From: Acidobacteriota bacterium
Lineage (GTDB): Bacteria; Acidobacteriota; Terriglobia; Acidiferrales; UBA7541
Direction: 5' to 3'
Length of the DNA: 64,000 nucleotides
NCBI GenBank assembly: GCA_003223295.1
Contig: QHYM01000100.1
Location: 1-64,000, forward strand
The stretch's first letter is position 1; each line of letters opens with the position of its first letter. Made by a program: the position numbers and the translations under genes. The notes under the pieces are model-generated. The model had not been told where the DNA came from, made no database searches, and saw only the letters and a program-made list of their open reading frames with translations. Shown piece by piece: positions 33,906 to 43,668 of the stretch.

Positions 33906-33932
33906 GAACGACTGGGGGAATCCTAAAGTTTC

Positions 33933-35006
33933 ATGCCGAGTGGCTATGGAAAATCGCATGCTTCGCTGAAAGTGTGGTTCTGGCGCGCGCTGCGCTTCTT
34001 CCATACGCGAGCGCGAGAAGTGCTCGCGATTGCAAAGGCTTTGCTTTCGACCGAGCATCCCTTCCTGGTGCATATCATTCCGACGCGGCGATGCAACTTG
34101 GCCTGCACGTACTGTAACGAATTCGACGATTTCTCGAATCCCGTGCCGCTTGAGGAAATGAAGAAGCGGCTGGACCTCCTGGCGGACATGGGGACGTCGA
34201 TCATCACCATCAGCGGTGGCGAGCCGCTGCTGCATCCGGAGCTGGATGAGATTGTCAGACACATCCGGCGGCGCGGGATGATCGCGGGAATGATCACGAA
34301 CGGGTTTTTGCTGACGCAGAAGCGCATCGAGGAGTTGAACCGCGCGGGGCTCGAGCACCTGCAGATCAGCATCGACAATACCAAGCCGGACGAAGTTTCG
34401 CTGAAGAGCTTGAAAACATTGGACCAGAAGCTCGAGCTGCTCGCGAATTACGCGTACTTCCAGGTGAATATTAATTCGGTGCTAGGGAGCGGGGTAAAGG
34501 ACCCCGAAGATGCGCTGCGCATCGCGCACCGCGCGGTGGACCTGGGGTTGACCAGCACGGTAGGAATCATCCACGACCACAACGGGCAACTGAAGCCGCT
34601 GGGGCCGCGCGAGATCGAGATTTTTGAAGAAATCATGACGCTGAGCAAGCGATCGTTCTCGCGGTTCAACGATTTTCAGCACAACGTGGCGCGAGGGAAA
34701 GAACACAACTGGCGCTGCCGTTCGGGCTCGCGATATTTGTATATTTGCGAGGACGGCCTGGTGCACTGGTGCTCGCAACAGCGCGGGTATCCCGGGATAC
34801 CGCTGGCGCAGTACACGCCCGAGATGCGGCACCGGGAGTTTTATACGGAAAAGTTTTGCGCGCGGCTGTGCACGGTTTCCTGCGTGCAGCAAGTGGGCAT
34901 GCTGGATAATTGGCGCGCCCCGCAAACGCTGAAGCCGATGCCCATGACGCCGCCCGCGGCTCAAACCGAGCTGATGCAGATCGGGCCGGCACGAAGTGAT
35001 TCCTGA
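33933..35006 (+). CDS. Radical SAM protein with C-terminal SPASM-like cysteines
   Basis: A 357-residue enzyme. The [4Fe-4S] cluster motif is C54xxxC58xxC61 ([13 protein letters not shown]), followed by the SAM-binding [11 protein letters not shown] and TNGFLLTQ. The last third has a second cysteine set ([31 protein letters not shown]) like the SPASM/Twitch extensions that hold auxiliary Fe-S clusters. Such enzymes modify peptides or small molecules. No precursor peptide gene or other biosynthetic gene is evident next to it, so the substrate is unknown. An N-terminal amphipathic region (WFWRALRFF) precedes the core. Confidence 0.85.
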   Translation: MPSGYGKSHASLKVWFWRALRFFHTRAREVLAIAKALLSTEHPFLVHIIPTRRCNLACTYCNEFDDFSNPVPLEEMKKRLDLLADMGTSIITISGGEPLLHPELDEIVRHIRRRGMIAGMITNGFLLTQKRIEELNRAGLEHLQISIDNTKPDEVSLKSLKTLDQKLELLANYAYFQVNINSVLGSGVKDPEDALRIAHRAVDLGLTSTVGIIHDHNGQLKPLGPREIEIFEEIMTLSKRSFSRFNDFQHNVARGKEHNWRCRSGSRYLYICEDGLVHWCSQQRGYPGIPLAQYTPEMRHREFYTEKFCARLCTVSCVQQVGMLDNWRAPQTLKPMPMTPPAAQTELMQIGPARSDS

Positions 35007-35110
35007 TTCGAAAAGCCTTTTGGTATTTCTCCCTAGCTATTTTTACTCCATGCACATTCCATTTGCGGTGGGATTGACGCTATGAAGCGTCTTGCTAAAA
35101 ATGGGGGATT

Positions 35111-36064
35111 ATGAGTGCACCAGCGATTGAAACAGAGAACCTGACCAAGCAATATCCCCACGGCTTTTTGAACCTGAAGAAGAGAACGTCGCTCGAAGGC
35201 CTGAACATGCAGGTGGAAAGGGGCGAAGTCTTTGGGTTCATTGGTCCGAACGGGGCGGGCAAATCAACAACCATCAAGCTGCTGATGCGGCTGATTTTCC
35301 CGACCGCCGGGAGCGCGCGGATTCTCGGCAAACCCATCAGCGACATCGAAATGCACCGCGATATCGGCTACCTGCCGGAGCAGCCGTATTTCTACGATTA
35401 TCTGACCGCGGCGGAATTGCTCGATTATTTCGCCCGGATCCACGATCTGCCTTCTGCCGCCCGCAAAGAGCGCGTACAGCGGATGTTGAAGAAAGTAGGT
35501 TTGGAAACGGCGGGGAAAATTCAGCTTCGCAAATATTCGAAGGGGATGCTGCAGCGGGTGGGGATGGCACAAGCGATTCTCCACGATCCCCAATTGGTGA
35601 TTCTGGATGAGCCAATGTCGGGACTGGACCCCGTAGGGCGGCGGGAAGTTCGCGACATTATTCTGGAATTGAAACGCGAGGGGAAGACGGTGATGTTTTC
35701 CACGCATATTCTGAGCGACGCGGAAATGTTGTGCGACCGCGTGGGCGTAATTGTGGGAGGAAAGCTGCGCGGAATGGGCGCGCCGGAACAACTCGTGGAC
35801 GTAAAGACGCAAGGGATGGAGATTTTGTTCGAATTGGCGGGACAGAGCGCAGTGCCGTTATTGGCAAAAGCGACGCGCACGGGCGATCGTTACCGATTGC
35901 AGGTGCCCGAGGCGGAGCTGTACGGAGCAATCGAGCAGTTACGCGCGGCCGGGGCGAAGATTCTTTCCGTGACCCAGGTTAAGGCCACGCTCGAGGAGTT
36001 TTTCATGAACCTTGTGGAGGCGGACCGCGCTCAGGCCGCGGGGGTCGAGGTGAGCGGGAAATGA
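35111..36064 (+). CDS. ABC transporter ATP-binding protein (ABC-2 type exporter)
   Basis: A 317-residue ATPase with Walker A GPNGAGKST (45-53), the Q-loop region GYLPEQPYF, signature YSKGMLQRVGMAQAI, Walker B LVILDEPMSGLDP and the switch His in STHIL. A C-terminal domain of about 90 residues is typical of ABC-2/CcmA-like subunits. A short inverted repeat GACGCT-ATGA-AGCGTC precedes the gene (35076-35091), next to TTGACG. The stop overlaps the permease start (ATGA). Substrate unknown. Confidence 0.92.
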   Translation: MSAPAIETENLTKQYPHGFLNLKKRTSLEGLNMQVERGEVFGFIGPNGAGKSTTIKLLMRLIFPTAGSARILGKPISDIEMHRDIGYLPEQPYFYDYLTAAELLDYFARIHDLPSAARKERVQRMLKKVGLETAGKIQLRKYSKGMLQRVGMAQAILHDPQLVILDEPMSGLDPVGRREVRDIILELKREGKTVMFSTHILSDAEMLCDRVGVIVGGKLRGMGAPEQLVDVKTQGMEILFELAGQSAVPLLAKATRTGDRYRLQVPEAELYGAIEQLRAAGAKILSVTQVKATLEEFFMNLVEADRAQAAGVEVSGK

Positions 36065-36837
36065 AGCGCGCGGGCGTGGTGGCGTGGAATACGTTTCGGG
36101 AAGCGGTGCGCGATCGCGTGCTGTACAACCTGCTGTTCTTCGCCCTGGTGATGATGGCGTCATCGATCATCGCTGGACAGATTTCAATCGGAATCGAAGA
36201 GACCGTTATCGTGACCTTGGGTTTGAGCGCGATCTCCCTGATCGGGCTCCTGATTGCCGTTTTTATCGGCGTGGGGCTGGTGTCCAAGGAAATGGAGAAG
36301 CGCACGCTGTACGCGCTGCTGGCCAAGCCGGTGCGGCGATGGGAATTCCTGCTGGGAAAGTTTGGCGGGCTGGTGCTGACGCTGGCAGTGAACACGGCGG
36401 CGATGGGGTTAGGTCTTTTCCTGGCGTGGCTTTACGTCAAGCCGTCGTTCGAACGAGGCGACACGACCCTTTTTATCGCGGTGTATTTCATCTGGCTGAA
36501 GCTCGCGCTGGTGGTGGCGCTGGCGTTGCTCTTCTCGTGCTTCACCACGCCAATCCTGGCCATTTTGTTTACCGCAGGCATCTACATCGTTGGGTTGTAC
36601 GTGCAGGAGTTGAGAAATTTGCCTGTGGAGGTCATGAGTCCGGGAATGAGCGCCTTCACGAAAGGGCTCTCGTACCTGCTGCCGAATTTCGAGAATTTCA
36701 ACATCATGGCTTTGGCGGCGCACAGCCGACACGTTCCCGGGGCGTTCATTGCGCAGAATACTTTGTACGCCGCGATTTATTGCACCATCGTGCTGACGGC
36801 GGCCATCCTGGTCTTCTCAAGGCGAAACTTGAAATGA
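36061..36837 (+). CDS. ABC-2 type transporter permease
   Basis: A 258-residue membrane protein with about six hydrophobic segments: LYNLLFFALVMMASSIIAG, VTLGLSAISLIGLLIAVFIGVG, LVLTLAVNTAAMGLGLFLAW, LALVVALALLFSCF, ILAILFTAGIYIVGLYV and AIYCTIVLTAAILVF. The N-terminal NTFREAVRDRVLYNLL is typical of ABC-2 permeases. It overlaps the ATPase upstream and the TPR protein gene downstream by ATGA, so the three genes form an operon. Confidence 0.88.
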   Translation: MKRAGVVAWNTFREAVRDRVLYNLLFFALVMMASSIIAGQISIGIEETVIVTLGLSAISLIGLLIAVFIGVGLVSKEMEKRTLYALLAKPVRRWEFLLGKFGGLVLTLAVNTAAMGLGLFLAWLYVKPSFERGDTTLFIAVYFIWLKLALVVALALLFSCFTTPILAILFTAGIYIVGLYVQELRNLPVEVMSPGMSAFTKGLSYLLPNFENFNIMALAAHSRHVPGAFIAQNTLYAAIYCTIVLTAAILVFSRRNLK

Positions 36838-37727
36838 AATCGGCGAAAACCATCGTGCTCGTGCTGGTGATCCTGCAGGGAGGATTCGCTGGAATCTGGA
36901 AACTGCAGCACACCATCGACCAGCAGCGCGCGGCGCTAAGCGAAGAGCGGGATTACGTCCTGCTGAGTTCGGCAAAACTGATGAAGATGATGAGCCTGGA
37001 ATATGCACCGCTGATGGCGGACTTTTACTGGACACGCGTGGTGCAATTTTACGGAAACAAGCACGTGCGGGGCGACGCGAACCTTGAGGAGCTATGGCCG
37101 TTGCTGGACATTACGACGACGCTCGATCCCAACTTGATGGTGGCCTACCGGTTTGGCGCGATTTTTCTCAGCCAGCGCGCACCAGGTGGCGCGGGGAGGC
37201 CGGATCTGGCCGTTCAGCTTATTCTACGCGGCATCAAAGCGAATCCGGATTACTGGCGTCTTTACGAGGATTTAGGGTTCATCTATTACTTTGACCTGAA
37301 AGATTACAAGAAAGCGGCTGAGGCCTTCCAGGAAGGCAGCAAGAATCCCAAAGCTCTAATCTGGATGAAAGTGATGGCAGCGAAGATTGCGGCCGAGGGT
37401 GAGTCTTACGAAACTTCCTTTTTCCTGTGGAACGATGTCTATACAAATACCAAGGATTCGCAAATCAGAGAAAATGCCAAGCTGCACCTACAGCTGCTCA
37501 AGGTGCATGAGGATTGCAAGCAACTCGACTTGCTTGCCGATGAGTACGAAAAGCGTTTTGGACACCGCCCGAAACGTGTCAGCGAATTGGCGCAAGCCGG
37601 AATGATTCGAGGCGTGGCCGCCGATCCTCTGGGCTATCCCTACGTCTTCGATGACAACGGAAAAGCCGCTATGGACGTGAACAGCCCGCTCCTCGAGAAA
37701 CAATTGCTCCTCGAACGGTTTAAGTAG
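36834..37727 (+). CDS. Membrane-anchored TPR-like protein of the ABC operon
   Basis: A 297-residue protein from ATG 36834 (MKSAKTIVLVLVILQGG). A longer frame in the same phase from 36084 runs inside the permease gene and is not real. It has an N-terminal anchor, then helical repeats: LLDITTTLDPNLMVAYRFGAIFL, AVQLILRGIKANPDYWRLYEDLGFIYYFDLKDYKKAAEAFQEG. A C-terminal region contains DPLGYPYVFDDNGKA, as in secreted pseudopilin-like or general-secretion-related proteins. Operon position suggests a periplasmic accessory to the exporter. Confidence 0.75.
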   Translation: MKSAKTIVLVLVILQGGFAGIWKLQHTIDQQRAALSEERDYVLLSSAKLMKMMSLEYAPLMADFYWTRVVQFYGNKHVRGDANLEELWPLLDITTTLDPNLMVAYRFGAIFLSQRAPGGAGRPDLAVQLILRGIKANPDYWRLYEDLGFIYYFDLKDYKKAAEAFQEGSKNPKALIWMKVMAAKIAAEGESYETSFFLWNDVYTNTKDSQIRENAKLHLQLLKVHEDCKQLDLLADEYEKRFGHRPKRVSELAQAGMIRGVAADPLGYPYVFDDNGKAAMDVNSPLLEKQLLLERFK

Positions 37728-37755
37728 GCTTCCTACCTTTCCCGCAACAAGGCCA

Positions 37756-40212
37756 TCAATCTGTCGTGCACAGCAGGGTCATTCGTGAGTCAATGAGGAT
37801 TTTGTGTGGAGGGCTGGAAGTATGGAAGCGAAATGCAGTTTCCGGGCCGGCGGCAAGGACATTTCCGAGGAACGAGCGTCCACCACTGCTGCCGGTGGCG
37901 TAAAGCGGAACGCTGGCAAGGAATGAGCGCGGGACGCCGGTTTGGAAGAGTTTGCCGCGCACCGAATACCCCGTGTCGTCGCGGTGCGCCGTAAATTCGA
38001 CGCGATAATGCGGAATTCCCGCGCCGCGCACCCATTCATCGAAGAACCAATCCATGGAGTGACCACCTTCGAGATCCATGCCAGGAGTCATGACGGATTC
38101 CACTTCATGCTGAAGGTCATCCGTGGAAAGGGCGCGGTACGCATACTTGGTTACGAGTTTCTGGAGCAGAGCCGTAAAACGCGCGTCCGACTGTTTGCTG
38201 ACAGGCTGGCCTGCAGCGGCAGGCTGACGAAGCATTTCCCGGAGCATATGAATGATCCAGGAGCCTTTGCTGTAGACGACGCGTTCGTACGCAGAAGGCG
38301 ATTTCGAGGAATTGAGGCGCAGGCCGAGTGTAAGCGCTCCGATGTCACCCGTGGGCTCATCCGCATCCGGCGATTTCTCAGTAAGCTGGCGGCGGTAACG
38401 CGTAAGCCAGACGCGAAGCGTATGGTCCGGATTTCCCCGGGTGTCCGCAAAGAGCAGCGCGAGATAGTTGGAGATGGCTTCGTCAATCCACTGGTCGCGG
38501 TAGCTGGACCAACCGACCACATTACCCCACCATTGATGCGCGACTTCATGATAGGGAACGAGCTCGGTAAAGTGTTCCTGGCCGGTCGGAGTAAGGCCGG
38601 CGCGCTGTTGCGCTTCCCGCGAGAGGAAGGAAAAGGTAGAAACATAGAGGAGGCCGGGCCATCCCTGGCCAAAGGTTCCCGGAATCTGCGAGACACTCAG
38701 ATTGTGAAAAGGAAATGGCCCGGAGAAAGTTTCGTAAAAATGAACCGAAGAATCGATTTCCTTTCCGAGCTGCTTTAAGGCATCGGCGGGACTCGGAGTG
38801 AGCACGGGAAGGGTGACCGCAAGTCTTGCGGAAGGGGCGCCGGCCGTGCGGGAGGTGATAGCAATCCCGTCCGGAGAGGAAGCCATAAGGCGGTTCTTGA
38901 GATTCTCTTCAAGCTCGCGGTTGGCGTAGACATCTATAGAATGGCCGCTGGAAGCCACCGAGGACGTGGCGTATTCCCCCAAATTGAATCCCGCAACGGC
39001 CATGGGCTTTTCCGTTTTCCAATGGCCCACGCGAAATTCACCTTCTTCGCGTTCATCCAGTTTGGATCCGGTGGCGACCAGCCGAAGTTTGCGGGGCCAC
39101 CGAATCGTCAAGTCATACGTCGCGAAATCCGCGGGATCGCCGAGATGCGGGTACCAGCTTTCCCGGGCGCCAACGAACAAGACACTGTTTCCGGCATCTT
39201 GAATCACGTTGCCGCGATAGTGAAACTGCAGAGTAAATTCCTCGCCTTGGTGTGGAGGAGCGGTGAGGATCACATACAAATAATCGTTTCCGCGCGCGCT
39301 GCGCTCCTGCAAAGTCATACCCTCATTTTGAAAGAACGACAGGGGTTCACCATGCTCACTGGTCACGCGGTCGATGGTCAAAGCGCGGGAAAGCTCGAAC
39401 ACCAAAACGCGCGCTTTCCCGGTTTGCGCGCGAATCTGGAGGACTGCGGTCGCTTCGAGAGAGTTGTTGGGGAGGATCGCAGATTCGAGGGAATAGTGCA
39501 GAGCGCGGAAAGCCATGGGGCGAGCCGGAAGATTTGGGATGCCGTGGGAGGTCCAGGTGTCGTAAAAAGTCCCCGAGGCGTTTTTAACCGTCTGTCCGAG
39601 CAGGAATTGCTCTTCGCGCCTTCCATCCAAAACAATGTCGAATTGGCCGGTAGATGCGCCGTCCAGGCTGGCGTAGAAAGCGGGCCTGGGATCCGGTGAC
39701 AAGAAGTCGATGAGAATACGGAGACTGTAAAGGGAATTGAGCCGGGCGAGTGCCGGTTCCCACTGGCCTGCGAAAGAGGTATCCGTTTGTGCTGCGAGAT
39801 TTGAATTGTGAAATTGGGAGAGCAACTCAACTGCCGTTCCGTCCGAGAAGCGGAGATAAGCGCTAGCGAAGGTTTGATCAAGAACGGGCGCGCCAAGAAA
39901 GCGTCCCATCTGCTGTTTTTCCACTGGATCACGAGGGACAGCAAGCGCGTGGCCCCGGCCGGAGAAAACGGCTCCTGTGATCCGTCCATCCAGCGGCGAG
40001 AAAAAAGCGAGAGTTCCCTCTTCCAGGGAAATAACCGCATCGCCGCGGCGAAGCTCGATGCGATTCTCGGGGACCAGGCGATAACTTTGGGAAGGATCGA
40101 CAGTCAGTGCGTTGATCGCATCGTACAATTCGTGGGGCGATTGCTCCGCAGCAAGAACGCCCACAGGCGCAAGGAAACACCATAATACGAAGACTCGAGC
40201 CCCAACCCGCAT
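37756..40212 (-). CDS. Secreted M1-family metallopeptidase (aminopeptidase-like)
   Basis: 818 residues from ATG 40212, chosen because a signal peptide (RVFVLWCFLAPVGVLAA) begins there. The zinc-binding HEVAHQWWGN (HExxH) is followed 18 residues later by the third ligand Glu in DEAISNYLALLF, the gluzincin M1 arrangement. The first half is beta-sandwich-like. The GAMEN exopeptidase motif is not visible; its place is taken by GQGWPGLLYVS, so aminopeptidase specificity is uncertain. Exported peptide degradation is the likely role. It converges with the TPR gene upstream. Confidence 0.85.
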   Translation of the reverse strand: MRVGARVFVLWCFLAPVGVLAAEQSPHELYDAINALTVDPSQSYRLVPENRIELRRGDAVISLEEGTLAFFSPLDGRITGAVFSGRGHALAVPRDPVEKQQMGRFLGAPVLDQTFASAYLRFSDGTAVELLSQFHNSNLAAQTDTSFAGQWEPALARLNSLYSLRILIDFLSPDPRPAFYASLDGASTGQFDIVLDGRREEQFLLGQTVKNASGTFYDTWTSHGIPNLPARPMAFRALHYSLESAILPNNSLEATAVLQIRAQTGKARVLVFELSRALTIDRVTSEHGEPLSFFQNEGMTLQERSARGNDYLYVILTAPPHQGEEFTLQFHYRGNVIQDAGNSVLFVGARESWYPHLGDPADFATYDLTIRWPRKLRLVATGSKLDEREEGEFRVGHWKTEKPMAVAGFNLGEYATSSVASSGHSIDVYANRELEENLKNRLMASSPDGIAITSRTAGAPSARLAVTLPVLTPSPADALKQLGKEIDSSVHFYETFSGPFPFHNLSVSQIPGTFGQGWPGLLYVSTFSFLSREAQQRAGLTPTGQEHFTELVPYHEVAHQWWGNVVGWSSYRDQWIDEAISNYLALLFADTRGNPDHTLRVWLTRYRRQLTEKSPDADEPTGDIGALTLGLRLNSSKSPSAYERVVYSKGSWIIHMLREMLRQPAAAGQPVSKQSDARFTALLQKLVTKYAYRALSTDDLQHEVESVMTPGMDLEGGHSMDWFFDEWVRGAGIPHYRVEFTAHRDDTGYSVRGKLFQTGVPRSFLASVPLYATGSSGGRSFLGNVLAAGPETAFRFHTSSPPHKILIDSRMTLLCTTD

Positions 40213-40290
40213 ACAAGAAGTGTAGTCAGATTCGGCATGCAGGAACAAGGCGGGCCGTCCAAAAGAGCCACCGAGAACTAAAATAGACCG

Positions 40291-41787
40291 ATGGTCCTAA
40301 GGGCAGCCTTTTACAGAATGCGGTTTCTTTTGCCTGGCGCGGCACTCCTCCTGCTGGGTGCTTACGCACTGGGGGATACGATTGTCCTCAAGAATGGCCG
40401 CCGCATTGCCGCACTCAGCGCGGTTGAGGAGGGAGACAAGGTCAAATACATGACCTCCGCAGGCGAATTGAGCCTGCCCAAATCCATCGTGGATCACATT
40501 GAAAAAGGTGGATTCTCTGGCGCCTCGGGGCCCCCAGGAGATGCTGCAGCGAATTTGACCATTGCACCAATCGAGATACGTCCTGCGGGCGGCGACAGAA
40601 TCGAGGAGATTGAGCGCGCCGCAGTGCACGACGGGTCCATCGATCACCAATATATTGCGAAGCTGGAGACGGAAGCGCGATCGGGGAATTCGCGGGCCAC
40701 TTTCAATGCAGCCCTGGGCCATCACGCAGCGGCAAACTTTGCATTGTCGCGGGGCGACCTGGAGCACGCGCTTTCCGACGAGCGCACTGCGGTGAGCTAT
40801 GCTCCCGATGAGCCGGCCCTTCTGATGAACGTGGCGTACATCTACCTGAGACGCAACGAATACAAACAAGCCTTGGATTACTTGGAGCGCGCGAAGCGCC
40901 TGGTTCCGGAAAATCCAGACGTCGCGAAACTCGCGGGCTGGGCCTATTACGGCATGAACAAGCTCGATCAAGCCGTGGCCGAATGGAAGCACGCCCTGGC
41001 GTTGCGCCCGGACAAGGAATTGCAGATGGCGCTCGAAACCGCTTTGCGCGACAAGAAGGAAGAAGAAAGCTACAAAGAAAACGAAAGCAGCCATTTCAAA
41101 TTGAAGTACAACGGCGCCGCCGAACCAGCGTTGGCCCGAGATGTGCTCCGCACGCTCGAGGCGCACTTTTCCGCGATCGAATCGGAACTGAACTACACGC
41201 CTCCGGAATCGATTGGCGTGGTCCTCTACACCGATGAAGCGTTTCGAGATATTACGAGGGCGCCTTCATGGTCGGGAGCGCTCTACGACGGGCGGATTCG
41301 CGTCCCAGTGCAGGGATTGACGGCCGTCGATGCGGAATTGTCGCGCTCGCTCAAGCATGAGCTGACGCACAGCTTCGTCGCACAGAAAACGAAGAGCGCT
41401 TGCATGGGACTGGCTGCCAGTTGCGCGTCACGCGCTCCGACGTGGCTACAGGAAGGGCTCGCGCAATGGATGGAAGGGTATCGCAGCGGTGATGACGCCG
41501 CGGCACTGGCACAGATTTTTAGCCAAGGGCATGCCATCCCGCTCGGCCGCCTGGAAGGTTCCTGGACCCGTTTGGATCGCGACACCGCGCACTATGCATA
41601 CGCCTGGGCGCTCGCCAATATGGAATACATCATTCAAACGGATGGCATGGTCGATATTGACCGCATCCTGGACCGCATCGGCTCCGGGATGGCCACCGAG
41701 CAGGCGCTGCGCGAAGTACTGCACAGTGACTACAGCGATTTGATGGAGTCCACGGTGAACTATCTGCGCAAGAACTACGTGCACTGA
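40291..41787 (+). CDS. Secreted TPR protein with a gluzincin (peptidase MA-like) domain
   Basis: 498 residues (or 489 from ATG 40318) with a signal peptide (MRFLLPGAALLLLGAYALG). An N-terminal IVLKNGRRIAALSAVEEGDKV segment resembles a small SH3-like domain. TPR repeats follow at about 145-245 (DLEHALSDERTAVSYAPDEPALLMNVAYIYL and similar units). The C-terminal protease domain carries HELTHSFVA (HExxH) and the downstream Glu in EGLAQWMEGY. Substrate unknown. It is divergent from the M1 peptidase gene, separated by 78 bases. Confidence 0.82.
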   Translation: MVLRAAFYRMRFLLPGAALLLLGAYALGDTIVLKNGRRIAALSAVEEGDKVKYMTSAGELSLPKSIVDHIEKGGFSGASGPPGDAAANLTIAPIEIRPAGGDRIEEIERAAVHDGSIDHQYIAKLETEARSGNSRATFNAALGHHAAANFALSRGDLEHALSDERTAVSYAPDEPALLMNVAYIYLRRNEYKQALDYLERAKRLVPENPDVAKLAGWAYYGMNKLDQAVAEWKHALALRPDKELQMALETALRDKKEEESYKENESSHFKLKYNGAAEPALARDVLRTLEAHFSAIESELNYTPPESIGVVLYTDEAFRDITRAPSWSGALYDGRIRVPVQGLTAVDAELSRSLKHELTHSFVAQKTKSACMGLAASCASRAPTWLQEGLAQWMEGYRSGDDAAALAQIFSQGHAIPLGRLEGSWTRLDRDTAHYAYAWALANMEYIIQTDGMVDIDRILDRIGSGMATEQALREVLHSDYSDLMESTVNYLRKNYVH

Positions 41788-41839
41788 TAGCAGGACTACG
41801 AAATTCGTTCCAAATCTCCAAGCCAGCCTGGCTCTGCTC

Positions 41840-42997
41840 CTAACAATGAGCGAGGAGGGCCGCCAGCAACGCGGCGCGGGCGGGCATGGTGTTGATGAGG
41901 ACGTACTCGTGGTCAGAATGAGCGCCGTCGCCGACAGCTCCGAGGCCATCCAGAGTGGGGATTCCCAGAGCGCCTGTGAAGTTTCCGTCGGAGCCGCCGC
42001 CTGCGGTGCACTCGCCGAGGGAGAGGTTCATTTGCTTAGCAAGAGACTTCGCGCGAGCGAAGAGGGACGCGCACATCCTGCGCTCGAGAGGAGGGCGATC
42101 GAAGCCGCCGTTAACCCTCAATTTTGCGCCCCTATGAATGGGGCGCAAAGCATGAAAGCGTCGCTCAATGCTGCGCATGTCGGAAGTTCGCAGGGCTCGC
42201 AAATCGAGAACGGCGCGGGCGCGTTCCGCAATCACGTTGGTGCGTGTGCCGCCCTCGACGATGTCGGCGTTGATGCTCACGTCGCGGCGTGCGTCGTTCC
42301 ATTGTTCGATGCGGGTGATCTGGGCAGCTAGTTCGTGCACGGCGTTGACGCCCTCTTGGGGTGCCAGGCCCGCGTGGGAGGCGCGGCCTTGGACGATCAA
42401 TTCAGCTTGACCCACACCCTTGCGCGCGGTTTTCAACAAGCCGCGCGGGCCGAAAGAGGGCTCGAGGACGAGGACGGCATCACTGCGGCGCGCTTCGGTT
42501 TCGATCAGTTTGCGCGAACATTCGCTGCCAATTTCCTCGTCGGAGGTCCAGAGGAAGACAATTCGTTTCCTAAGGACGATCTTGGCCCGTTGAAGCTCCG
42601 CCAGCGCAAAAAGCGCCTGGACAATGCCGGCCTTCATGTCGAAAATCCCCGGGCCGTAGGCTTTGGCGCCGGAGATGTGAAAGGGCATCTCCTTCAAGGT
42701 TCCGGTCGAATAAACAGTATCGTAATGGCCGAGTACCAGGAGTTGACTGGTTGGGCGCAATTTCCTGGGGGCGTAGATCATGCGCAGTTGATCCCCGCGA
42801 TGTTTTTGCGGAATGCGCTCGACTTGGGCGCCCCGTCTCCGCCACTCTTTGGCAATAACGCCGCAGCAACGGTCTGCGGCAGTCTTTTCGAGGCTGGGCG
42901 ATTCTGTGGTCACGAAGCGGCGCAAAACCGCGAGCATTTTCGAAAGGCGTGGCTTTAGAACTCGAAGAAGTTCCAAGGGCAAAGGGGAGTCGGCCAT
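41840..42997 (-). CDS. M20-family metallopeptidase (glutamate carboxypeptidase-like)
   Basis: A 385-residue cytosolic hydrolase. Di-zinc ligands and the catalytic acid appear in LVLGHYDTVYSTGT (His, Asp), AYGPGIFDMKAG (Asp) and WTSDEEIGSECS (the catalytic Glu pair). The dimerisation domain starts around KGVGQAELIVQGRASHAG. The C-terminal AGGGSDGNF and SDHEYVL supply the last ligand. The order matches carboxypeptidase G2-like M20A enzymes that release C-terminal glutamate; the true substrate is not known. Confidence 0.88.
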   Translation of the reverse strand: MADSPLPLELLRVLKPRLSKMLAVLRRFVTTESPSLEKTAADRCCGVIAKEWRRRGAQVERIPQKHRGDQLRMIYAPRKLRPTSQLLVLGHYDTVYSTGTLKEMPFHISGAKAYGPGIFDMKAGIVQALFALAELQRAKIVLRKRIVFLWTSDEEIGSECSRKLIETEARRSDAVLVLEPSFGPRGLLKTARKGVGQAELIVQGRASHAGLAPQEGVNAVHELAAQITRIEQWNDARRDVSINADIVEGGTRTNVIAERARAVLDLRALRTSDMRSIERRFHALRPIHRGAKLRVNGGFDRPPLERRMCASLFARAKSLAKQMNLSLGECTAGGGSDGNFTGALGIPTLDGLGAVGDGAHSDHEYVLINTMPARAALLAALLAHC

Positions 42998-43200
42998 GGC
43001 GCGGACATGCTAGCAGCGCTTTGAAATCTGAGCAACCTGCATGCTTGATCGTGAGTGAGGGTTCAGGCGGCGCGACAGCGGGGATGTTGCCTTCAACCGA
43101 AGAGCGCGTATCGCAGAGGCTGCGGTTCGCTTATAATCAGAGTTTCCCCGGGAATATGCCAGGCGCCGCCGAGCGGGTGTGCGGCCACGGAGACCGCGAA

Positions 43201-43668
43201 ATGATCATGGATGTCGTCGAAATACAGAAGATCCTGCCGCACCGCTATCCGTTCCTTTTTGTGGACGCCGTCGTCGAAATGGAGCGGTTGAAGAGCATCG
43301 TGGGCCTGAAAAACGTGACCGTGAACGAGGCTTACTTTCAGGGTCATTTCCCTGGAGCGCCAGTGATGCCAGGCGTGCTGATTATCGAGTCTATGGCGCA
43401 AACGGGAGGATTGCTGCTGCTGCAGGAAGTTCCCGACCGCGAGAAGAAACTGCTGTATTTTGCCGCCGTGGACGGCGCGCGGTTCCGACGGCCGGTCGTG
43501 CCGGGAGACCAACTGCGGGTGGAAATGAAGGTGATTTCATGGCGCGGCGACTTTTGCAAGCTGGAGGGGCGGGCGACGGTCAACGGCCAACTGGCCGCCG
43601 AAGCAACTTTAATGTGCAAGATGGTGGACCGCGTGCTGGCCGTTCAGGCGGAAAAATCCGCAAAATGA
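43201..43668 (+). CDS. fabZ: 3-hydroxyacyl-[ACP] dehydratase FabZ
   Basis: Dehydrates 3-hydroxyacyl-ACP in fatty acid synthesis. 155 residues from ATG 43201; the open frame extends upstream to 42949 without homology. Hot-dog fold signature: ILPHRYPFLFVD, catalytic His49 in QGHFPGAPVMPGVLIIESMAQ with Glu63, and FRRPVVPGDQL. A TATAAT at 43132-43137 may belong to its promoter. The stop overlaps the lpxA start (ATGA), the classical fabZ-lpxA pairing that balances lipid A and phospholipid synthesis. Confidence 0.94.
   Translation: MIMDVVEIQKILPHRYPFLFVDAVVEMERLKSIVGLKNVTVNEAYFQGHFPGAPVMPGVLIIESMAQTGGLLLLQEVPDREKKLLYFAAVDGARFRRPVVPGDQLRVEMKVISWRGDFCKLEGRATVNGQLAAEATLMCKMVDRVLAVQAEKSAK

Noticed and set aside
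36084..36833. Long upstream extension of the TPR protein frame inside the ABC permease gene
   Set aside because: The permease frame has clear transmembrane character; the extension is a shadow with an Arg/Gly-rich translation.
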